Source: Prunus persica (taxonomy: Eukaryota; Streptophyta; Magnoliopsida; Rosales; Rosaceae). From it: DNA of 64,000 nt. The notes under the pieces were generated by a model. It had not been told where the DNA came from and searched no databases. It worked only from the letters and a program-made list of their open reading frames with translations. The DNA is taken from positions 2,526,150 to 2,590,149 of the forward strand of contig NC_034013.1 of NCBI RefSeq assembly GCF_000346465.2, written 5' to 3'. Positions within the stretch are counted from its first letter, which is position 1. The number at the start of each line of letters is the position of its first letter. Positions 23,252 to 33,646 of this stretch are shown here, piece after piece. Both the position numbers and the translations under genes were made by a program.

Positions 23252-24667
23252 GGTAAATCACCGTCGTGTATTCGGTTTTTCAATGGTCGTGGAATCCACC
23301 GTCATCTTTTCCCTCATAAACCACGACGCTAAATCACCGTCGTTGTTACAATATACAACGTCATCAACAAATACAAAACGACGTCTGTGTACTGCAAAAA
23401 GATCTAAAAAAGCAGTCGAGGATGAGAATAGACGACCAACTCTCTAAACAAACCGTCGTTAAAAAGGAAAAATATGACACATATTAACAGAACATGGCAC
23501 ATACAACGACGAAAATTAAAATAAGACGCCGTTAAATATCATTTTCACGACAATAAAAAATATGTCGTCTTTAAATACATTAGAAGACGACGTTATTGAT
23601 ACCTACTACGTCGCCTATATAAAAATAACCGTCGTAAAATATATTTTTCACTTCGATTTTTCTATAAAAGATGACGTGGAAATAGTTGTCAGTGTCATTA
23701 TTTACGACGTATGTATTTATAGAGTAGACGTTGAACAACGAAACAACGTCGGTTACAAATATATGAGAGTCGTATTACAAAATTTATACGTCCTATTTTC
23801 TGAAACAAACAACGACGATAAATATTAGACGTTGTTAAATAAAACAACGTCGAAAACAAATAAAAACAGACGTGTTTAGTCTGCTAAAGTTCTAAAAAAT
23901 AGTCGAGGATGAGAATAGACGACCAACTCAAACAAATCACCGTCGTTAAAAAGGAAAAATATGACACATATTAAAAGAACAAGGCCGCAAGATAGACATA
24001 CAACGACGACAACTAAAACACTACGCCGTCAAATATAATTTTCACGACAAGAAAAAATATGACGTCTTTAAATACATGAGAAGACGACGTTACTGAAATA
24101 TACTACGTCTCTTATTTACAAACAACCGTCGTGAAATAAATTTTCCACTTCGATTTTTCTAAAAAAGATGACGTGGAAATAGTTGTCAGTGTCATTATTT
24201 ACGACGTATGTATTTATATAGTTGACGTTGAAATGCGATGAGAGAGCCGTATTACAAATAACGTCGTTTAATTGATATTAGACGGCGGTTATAATGAATT
24301 ACCGTCGGAATTCATTTCGTTCCTCTTCGTTTATAAAAGAACTTGCGACGTGGAAAATGTATGATGACGTCGTATTTTTTAACGTTCAGATTATATATCT
24401 CGTTTTTTAGACGTCGGTATTATGGGATTGGAGTCGTGTTATTTTGAATTACATGGCGGTTCTTAATCCTTCCCCGACGTGATATCCTGAATAATTGCTT
24501 CACAATAGCGTCGTGGTTCTTCATTGTTACGTTGCTTTAAGACGTCGGTAAATATGCTGAATAACTGGTTCACAATAACGTCGTGTTTTATTTGAACGTA
24601 GAAAGTGAAGAAATCACATTACAATATATTACAAAATTAATGTCATACACTGCCAATTACATAAGCA
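23252..24667. repeat. Subterminal repeat arm of CACTA copy 2 (left)
   Basis: Dense short motifs with cores ACGACG, CGTCGT, ACCGTCGT and GACGTCG in both orientations, spaced roughly 15-40 bp. Two halves are tandem duplicates of each other: 23400-23760 and 23880-24250 share the landmarks AAAAGATCTAAAA/GTTCTAAAA, CAGTCGAGGATGAGAATAGACG, AAAAAGGAAAAATATGACAC and AGATGACGTGGAAATAGTTG. Such arrays are the known binding regions of TNPA-type proteins. Confidence 0.8.
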
Positions 24668-27600
24668 TCATTCAATCCATATATCTTCACACCCATCTCG
24701 AATATTTTGACCGCCTAACTCACCCACCAGTTCATCAAATGTGTCAACATTTGGCATCCCTCTAGTGAATGGCTCACACTCAATTATCACATCACCTAAG
24801 ACTTCATCACCAATAACATCATTATATTCTCTATTAGGCATTGATAACACTACCGACCAACCACGATGCATCGGGTCGTCAACAAAAAATATTTGTTTGA
24901 CTTGAGAAGCCAAAACAAATTGGTCATTCCTATGTCCAATTTTACTCAAATCTACAAGGGTAAATCCAAGTTCGTCGACTACAAGACCAGAACTATCTAT
25001 CCAATCACACCTAAAGACTGGGATTGTAAACTTTTGGTAGTCAAGGTCCCAAATTTCTTGAATGACACCATAGAAACCCATATTTGAGAGAATTGGGTTT
25101 TTATCCTTGGCACTAGCAACTTGCATGGTATGTGCAAGTAAATAAACTCCACTATTTTGAGTTGTCCGCACATCATCTTGTGCCTTGATATTGAATTTAA
25201 TACCTTTAATAAGATAGCTCCTATATAATGGCACTGTCATGTTTGGACCAGCTGCTAGCCACCTTAAATTTTCTGATACGCCATGATTGTCTTCCTCAAG
25301 TTCACTTTGAACCTGCAAATTAATCATATATCTTAATTCAATCTAACATAGAAATAAGAAGAAAATTAAAAGAGAAATATGTTATTCAACAACATAAACC
25401 TTGAAGCGTAGTCATTGAATGAAAGTGCTATTGTGCTTATCCTGCAGCCACTTTGTTCTCTTTCTAAATTTTGGATAAGCAGTCTTGATGTGGATCATAT
25501 GTTGCCTACATGACACGAAAAATTCAAGCATTACGGTCCCAAATATAGAAGATAAACATAAGAAATAATTTAAAATCAATAAGTTAAAGAATAAAACTCA
25601 TACGTACTCGATATAAGGTAGGACTTCCTCCGTATTCTCCAAGACATATAGATGTGCTTGATTCAACAGGTCCTGATCAACTACGCTCACTGTGCAACCT
25701 GATAATGGCTTTGAAAGTCCCATCTTTTGGCTTGAAGGCACTCCAACTGTACTAACATCAGATAAATGCTGAGTACAAAACTCTACCGCTTCTTCAGCTA
25801 TATACCGCTCAGCAATGCAACCTTCGGGACGAGTACGATTCTGAACATACCCCTTCAGCACTTTCATATATCTTTCAAACGGATACATCCACCTAAAATA
25901 TACTGGCCCACATAGACGAACTTCTCTGACAAGATGTACTACTAGATGAACCATGATATCAAAGAATGAAGGGGGAAAGTACTTCTCAAGCAAACACAGA
26001 GTAACTACTACATCTTCTTCCAACTTATCTAGCTTGGAAACATCAACAGTCTTTGCACATATAGCATTGAAGAAGAAGCACAAACGAGTTATTGCATACC
26101 TTGCAGGCTTCTCCAAAACAGAACGAATTGCCACAGGGAGCAATTGTTGCATTAAGGTATGACAATCATGTGATTTAAGGCCAAGAAGTCTTGAATCTTG
26201 TAAAGATACAAGATTTTTAATATTTGAAGAATAACCTTCAGGGACCTTCATACCATAGAAAGAATTGCAAACCTCTCTCTTCTCTGCTCTTGACAAATTC
26301 CAAGGCCCAGGAGGCAAACGAGTACGTCTTTCTCCATACTCGGGTTGCAAATCAGTTTTGACCCCCATGTTCAATAAATCTAATCGAGCACCAATCCCAT
26401 CTTTATTTTTTCCAGGGATCTCCAGCAATGTACCAATAATACTATCGCAAACATTCTTCTCAATGTGCATAACATCTAGGGCATGCCTCACAGGAAGGTA
26501 TTTCCAATACTCGAGATCAAAGAATATTGATTTCTTCTTCCAACAAACTTTGTCACCATTTTCAACCATATGCAGCACTTCTTCTCCGGTTAATGGCTCG
26601 GGAGGTATGCCATATTCAGGTTTCCCATTAAAAGCTGCACGTTGCCTCCTATATGGATGATTGATTGGTAACCATTTTCTATGCCCAATGTAACAAATTT
26701 TGTGGCCATTTTTCAACCTGTGACTAGGTGTATCATCGCCGCATATTGGACAAGCTTTATATCCTTTAACAACACAACCAGATAAGTTTCCATAGGCGGG
26801 GAAATCATTAATTGTCCACATTAATGCAGCTCTGAGTGTAAAGTATTCTCCATTATGTGCATCATACACTCCTCTAATCCCATCCCACAAAGATTTTAAA
26901 TCATCAATCAAAGGCTCCAAGTAGACGTCTATATCATTTCCGGGTTGTTTAAGACCGGAAATCAATAAGGTTAACATCATGAACTTTCGTTTCATGCACA
27001 GCCATGGAGGGAGATTATATGTAACTAAGATAACCGGCCAACAACTATATCTGCTACTTAGAGAACTGTGGGGATTGAATCCATCAGATGAAAGAGCCAA
27101 TCTCAAGTTTCTCGGCTCATTACCAAACTCAGGCCATTTATCATCAAGAAGTTTCCAAGACGGGGAATCCGCCGGATGAGACATCTGACCGTCAATTGAT
27201 TTTCTAGCAGCATGCCAAGTTAAACTCTTAGCTGTCTCATGTGATTGAAACATCCTTTTAAACCTTGGAATTGGAGGAAAATACCACACCACCTTCGCTG
27301 GCACACCCTCTTTCAAGATTGAATCTTTGCCTTCCTTCCACCTTGAGATACCACAAGTAGGACAATTAGTTGAATCCTCATACTCCTTCCTATACAAGAT
27401 GCAATCATTGGGGCATGCGTGCATTTTCTCATAACTCAGCCCCAATGCACACAAAGTCTTTTTAGCCTCATACATAGAGGTTGGTATTGTATTTCCTTCT
27501 GGAAGCAAATCGCCTTGAAGTATCAATAATTCTGTAAAACAGACATCACTCATCCCATGTTTTGCCTTCAAATTATACAACTTCACTAATGCCGATAACT

Positions 27601-28009
27601 TCGTGTACTTTCTACAACCAGGGTACACTGGTTGATCTCCATCCCCAATCACATTGGCAAACTCATACGGATCGGAACCAAAATCATTATCATCCATATC
27701 AATTTCTTCAGACACAAAACTGTACCTACTATGGCCATCATCTTCTTCAACATTTCTACTAGCATTAGTAGTTGCTTCCCAAGGTTCTCCGTGAAATGTC
27801 CAATTCTTATAGCTTTGGTCAATTCCATTAAAGTATAAGTGATCCCTTATAATTCCAACCCCAAACAACTTCAAATTAACACATTTAACACATGGACAAC
27901 GGATATGTGTTGTAGTTAGAAGATTTTCTACAGCAAAGTTCAAAAATGCTTCCACCCCAAACTCATATGCCTTCGATCTTCTATCCGAGTGCATCCATGA
28001 CTTATCCAT
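24668..28009 (-). CDS. TNP2-type CACTA transposase with one in-frame stop (copy 2)
   Basis: Minus-strand exons 28009-25608, 25505-25400, 25312-24668; introns GT-AG and in frame, 1051 codons including the final stop. Exon 1 holds the transposase-associated domain, the Transposase_21 core (PPWLCMKRKF, GNDIDVYLEPL) and a DUF4218-like part. Exon 3 is DUF4216-like (NSGVYLLA, YGVIQEIWDLDY, VFRCDWID). The single lesion is a TGA at 25414-25412 (about codon 832), where copy 1 has TGG for Trp in FIQWLRF. That would remove exon 3 from the product. The intron 2 donor, broken in copy 1, is intact here (AAG|GTTTATG). The start is the ATG of MDKSWM at 28009; an upstream in-frame GTG is not needed. Relative to copy 1, exon 1 is 12 bp shorter. 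Confidence 0.9.
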
Positions 28010-29970
28010 CTCCGACACTATAACCTATTATCTATAATAAAGTGAAAATACAGGCAATGACCATCACTATAGCAGATTATACAAAGATCTAATAGCAAGT
28101 AATACACAACAGAGACGACGGGTTTTAAACAAAAACAGACGTATTTGACATATATAGACGACAGATTTTCAACAGACGTCGTCTAATATAAGTAATGCAA
28201 ACGACGGTTTATGAAAACACCGTCGTGTATAAGTAATACAACGACGGTTTTTTCATAAACCGTCGTGTAATCGTCGTCGTATGCCTAAAAAGGCGTCGTG
28301 TCTCAGTTTATTTTCAAGAACCCAAAACCCATTAAGAACACAACATATATATGAAACCAAGCAAGAAAACAACATATACATGAAACCAAGCATGAAAACA
28401 ATAAATCCATTCCCAATTCAACATAACATAGGGTGATTAAAAGATCCGACAAAATTAAATCCATTCCCAATTCAACATAACAGATAATGTAATCCATGAA
28501 CCCATTAAACAGAAAATCCATGAACCCATACTTATAAGCACATTATTAACAGATCGCAAAGCATATACCTAAAACCCTTTAACAAAACAACCTAATATCA
28601 TTCAATGAATTTACAAGGGGAAGATAGGGTTTGTACTTACAGGTTGGACGAGCTCACAGATTCGACGGAGCAGAAGTGACAGAGCAACTTTTAATTAGAG
28701 CAGAAGTGAGAGAGCGAAATGTTATGTTGCGCGAAATCTGAAAATTTTAGGGTTCAGGGTTAGAAGAATAAGATTAAGAGCCAAATATAAACAAATTTAG
28801 GACGCGCGAAAATTTTTAGAGCGCGCGCTCTTTAAAACGTCGAAAGAAAAACCATGGAGAAAGTTCTACAAGAACCGACGTAAATGTAAAATTCCACGAC
28901 GGAAACACTGAACATAACGCCGTTTATTTTGAAGCTTCATTTTTCGGATTAATTTTAAATATTTTGATATAAAGACGACTGAAAAACAACGTCGGGGTTA
29001 AGAAATTGAAAACGTTGTAAATTATAATACACGACTTACATATTAAAATGACGTCGTTTAAAGTAGAAACCATGTCGGATAATTTACTGCACGACGTAAC
29101 ATATGTATTCCACGACTCAACCACCGTCGTTAACAATTAATACCCTAAACCCTTAAAACTAAATTATATAATTTTAAAAATTAATTTTATAAAAGGGTTT
29201 ATGGTTTTACAGCCTAATATATACCCTAGACTACCCAAAAATTATACTTTAAAAATAAACCCCAATAAATAACAACCCTAATCTCTAAACCCTAGACTCT
29301 AAACCCTAAACCATAAAACTAGAAGTGATTTTATGACTCATCAAAACAATTTTGTTTTGGATGTTCATTTTAAATTTTTGTTATTCAAAATGAATTTTTT
29401 CAAGGTTTAGGGGGAAGAAAATATATCAATGACTTCATAGGAGTTGACTTTGCATTTTTCTGATTTATTTTAAATTTATTTTGAATATTTTGATATAAAA
29501 ATAATAAAATATTCTTATCACAACAACAAACCACGTCGGTGTTAATAAATTGTAGACGTTGTAAATTGTAATAGACGTCTAAGTTGTTAAAATGACGTCG
29601 TTTAAATGAGAAACGATGGCGGATATTTAACTATCCGACGTAAAATATATATTCCTCGACTTAACCGCTGTCGTTACAAAGTACTACCCTGAACCCTTAA
29701 GAAATTGAAGACGTTGTAAACCATAAACGACTCCATTGTTCAAAGAACGTCGTCTAAATATCCTTTTACGTCGGATTTGTTTAAAACGAAACCACAAAAA
29801 ACGACGGCTTTTGACTTTATTACGTCGTTGGAAAATTATTACACGTCGGTAACGCATTTTGTATGTTTGTTTTTGTTTTTACTTTAAGAAAACCTCAACA
29901 AATTTTTACATTATATATTATAGACAAAATTTGTACATTATACGTAAATATCAAGTGTTCAATAATTCCC
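28010..29970. other. CACTA copy 2 spacer between its two genes
   Basis: Matches 3234-5214 of copy 1 almost throughout. 28110-28310 is a dense ACGACGG/CCGTCGT array with hairpin potential. 29273-29318 has a telomere-like CTAAACCCTA cluster. 28880-29130 and 29530-29850 have more motif copies. The TNP2 promoter should lie here but I cannot place a TATA box with confidence. Confidence 0.6.
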
Positions 29971-32900
29971 CTATTCCAGTTGAAGGCAAACAAACTCTGC
30001 CCATTCATTCCGGACTTCATCAATTGCTTCTTGGGGGTATGGCTCTTCCTGTTTTCCCTTCGCATACTGCATAAAAACAATGACTATTAGGGTTTATAAA
30101 TAAAAGGAAATTCAATCACAGACGACCATAACCGACGTAGTATATCTATTCAACGACGGTAATTTTACATGACCGTCGTTGATAATACAAAAAACAACGT
30201 AAAATGTTTGAAGGTTATTTCTTCTTACCTTCTTCTCAAACCCCAAGGAAGGATCCATGATGATGTCCTTCATGAAGCGCATCACGTAATACCCGCATTC
30301 GACATTGCTGGGTTGCTTTGGTGTGCCTGACAGAGTTTTCCAAATGACTGCCTTATGGCCTGATCTGGCTATGTGGGAATTATAAATTTTTATAGCACTG
30401 TTCACAATGTTTTTGGCCTCTTCATCGACCACACGATTTCCTGGCAGAGGATCCAGAAAATAGACGGTTTCTCTCTTAGCTCTTACAATCAGCAGGATCC
30501 AATGACGGCTGCACAAAATTAATATAAAAACGACGGTTATTTACAATAACGACGTATTATAATATTTCACACGACGAAATAAAGTAGCAGTCGACGACAT
30601 TTTACATTTATCACGACAATAAATAACTACCGACGTGGTTAGTAGTTTCAAACGACTCAATAAAATAAAACACCGACGTGGTTAGTTTATATGCTGTAAT
30701 TTATTGAAAATCATAAAAACAAAATCCTGTTAAGGAGACTAACCCTGGATTGTAAGGCATCAGGAAAATCTGTTCACCGTCAGTCTTCTGAAGTCGAGCT
30801 GCCAGTAGGCGTGATCTGTCAGCTATTGTGCCAGAGCTGGCACTAACTGTAGCAGGGTCGATAAAGCCAACCATATTGCACATATTTGCTCTTTTCAAAA
30901 CATCGTGCAAGTGCCTAAATATATAAAATAATATAAACAAGCCAGCACAAAAAAACACACGACGGTTATGTATAACAAAATGACGTATTATAAAATTTCA
31001 CACGACGTACTGAAATAGACAACGACGTTATAATATATTTATCACGACGGTAAATACTAACGACGTGGTTAGTTAGTTAAGACGACGCAATAAATAAACC
31101 AACGACGTATTATTTTAGAATGACAAACCTCATATATACAGCAATGACAGTGGCTCCTATTTCTTCCATGCCTGCAAATTGTGTAATATCTTCAGGCAGG
31201 AGGAAGGTATCGCGCTCTAGACCAAACACCTCCTTATCAATTGTAAAGTGCAGGGTCTTATCCTGAGGCACGAGTGTCGTTTCCACATAACGACAAAGGG
31301 AGTTTAAAGAAGATGGCGCCTCCATATTTGAATAATCAACAACTTTAATAACCTGTTTAAAGAAATAAAAAAAATGACGTGGTAATTCAATAAAAACGAC
31401 GGTTTAAGGAATAAAACGTCGTCTGAAAATAATTTAAACGTCGTCTGAAGAAACCGTCGTGGTGAATAATTTATTACGTCTTAAACAAAATTCCGCCGTC
31501 TAAGTTGTAAACAAACGACGGTTCAAAGAAAAATATCGACGTCTGGAATTTTGAAAAACAAATAAAAAAGGCAAAGTTATGTGAACATACCTGGTCGTCA
31601 TCTTCTTTCTCCTTTTCATCATGTTTTTCTTCTGTCTTCCCTTCATCTATTACGTCGGGAATGACTAACTCCGTCGTCTAAAAACCACAAAGTTTTAAAA
31701 TAACGACGTTTAATGGCGTGTAAAACAAGTAAACTAAATACGACGTGGTATTGAAATACAAACGACGGTTTATGTTTAAAATCGTCGTGGTATGTATTTC
31801 AAACGACGGTTTTATTAATAATAACGACGTCTAATGGTTTTTAAAAAAACAGAGAATTCAAAGTTCAGATATGTTACCTTTCCTTCCTGATGTTTCCCAT
31901 TTTTGGCAGTATCATCCTCAAAATGCTGGGATCTCACATCACCTCCAGAGTAGCTTGCTTTGTCAGACATTGGATTTTTGGGACTTTGGCTAATTCTGGG
32001 TTTAAGCATGCTTGGATCAAAATTGGGAATAAATTGGGAAAGCTGACTCAGGAAATGCTCCCTCTCAGCCTCTACCAATTGTTTCGTTCTGGCCTCCATC
32101 CTTAAAGCCTCTTCCCTTGCCTTAGCCTCCATCTTTTTAGTCTCTTCTTGAAGGAGAACTCTTAAACTGTCCTTCAAACGGTCGTCAAAGCTCACTCTCT
32201 GTGGTTTTGGTAAATTGAAATATTGCCTTGGTGAGATCCCAGCACCTACTCCTCTGACTCTGCCTGGATGCTCGGGGCCCAAAGCCATGGTCAGCACATC
32301 ATTGCTGCCAGAAACAGTGACTTTGCCTTCCGAGACTTGTTTTTGCAATTCATCCTAAAACAAAGATATATAAAAAAGTAAGAACAAAAACACACGACGG
32401 TTATTTATATACAAACGACGTATTATATAATTTCACACGACGCAATAACATATAAATCGACGTTATTATAATTTATCACGACGGTAGTTATACCGACGTG
32501 GTTATCTTTTTAAAACGACGAAATTAATAAACCACCGACGTCTTATGCTTTATTTACAGATAACAGAGGGATGATTCAATAGTCACACCTTTAACGACGT
32601 TGTTTAAAACATTTCGACGTAGTAATTTACTACAGACGACGCGAAAATGAACCACCGACATCTTATGCTATAATTACAGAAAACAGAGTTGTGATTCCTG
32701 ATTTAGACCTTTAACGACGTTTTTTTAAAATATGTCGACGTGGTAGTATCATTCACACGACGCAAAATATAACATAAGACGTAATAAGAATTATTCACAG
32801 TTTAATAAAAATTTAAAACAGAGTGAGTAGGCTTACAATTAATTTTGCTTTCTCTGCCACCTTTGGATCAGGGATGTTACCATGTTTGTCCTGTCTAGCT

Positions 32901-33646
32901 CTCTTCCATAAGGTAGATCGATCAATTTCTATCCCAGGCATGGTTTCCTCCAATTGATCCTCCAAACCAGCATATCCTTTTCGAGATAATCGATGATTGT
33001 ACTCAAGTTTCTCCCTAATCTGTGCATGTTGAGAATGCACAGACTCAAAATCTTTGGATAACCTTGAAGCTACAAAGGCATCCCATTGTGCTTTCTCTAT
33101 GAATTTATATGTTTCAGGGGGTTGGCTTAATCTCTCCCTGTCATTGGTGTATGGAAGGATATATTGCCTCGTTAGTGTAGACTTGAAATCCTTCCATTTC
33201 TTGGCAGCAGAAGCTAACACAGAGCTCTTGCCCCCTTGACCTACCACAAAAGCAAGGTCAACTGCTTCCCAAATCTGCTCCTTTATATCCTTGGGGATTT
33301 GAGCCCATTTCATGTCCACAAGTGGAACTCTGGAGCGTGCCAACACACCAATGTAGGACTGCATCTCACTATGTGCTTGGCCAATTCCTTTCCCCCTTTT
33401 ATTGTACTCAACAATTGGCCTCAGTTTCTGAAGTTTTCTCTTCACAACACGAGGCATTGTGCTCATACCTCGACCAGACTTTGAATCATCAGAGATTGTT
33501 GTCGTGCTGGTTCGTTCTGTCTCAGCAGATGATGAAGCAAACTTCATCTTCTTCGAAGGCTTCACTTGAGGAGGTACCATTCCAAGGTCCTTACCTCCAT
33601 TTTTCTTGGAGCCAGAATCCTTACTTTGGTCTTGGTGAGAAACCAT
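29971..33646 (-). CDS. CACTA second gene: TNPA/Ptta-like protein fused to Ulp1 (C48) protease domain (copy 2)
   Basis: Minus-strand exons by eye: 33646-32837, 32354-31878, 31677-31591, 31352-31129, 30914-30744, 30508-30229, 30066-29971; 2145 nt, 714 aa, no internal stop. Domains run as in copy 1: Ptta-like N-terminus (1-270), coiled coil with PEHPGRVRGVGAG (271-429), short acidic segment, then the Ulp1 fold with His592 (PGRHWILLIV), Asp609 (FLDPLPG), Gln655 and Cys661 (QPSNVECGYYV). The 87-nt third exon is peculiar to this copy: its first codons are made from the ACGACGGAG repeat motif, and the 200-bp intron before it is absent from copy 1. A 5' UTR intron probably spans 34519-33661 (donor AAAAG|GTAAGC, acceptor CTTGCAG). 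Functional prediction: DNA binding plus de-SUMOylation-like activity; this is inference. Confidence 0.83.

Noticed and set aside
23224..24660. CRISPR-like impression from many short repeats
   Set aside because: Spacing and orientation are irregular, the motif is only 8-10 bp, and the setting is a plant CACTA subterminal region.
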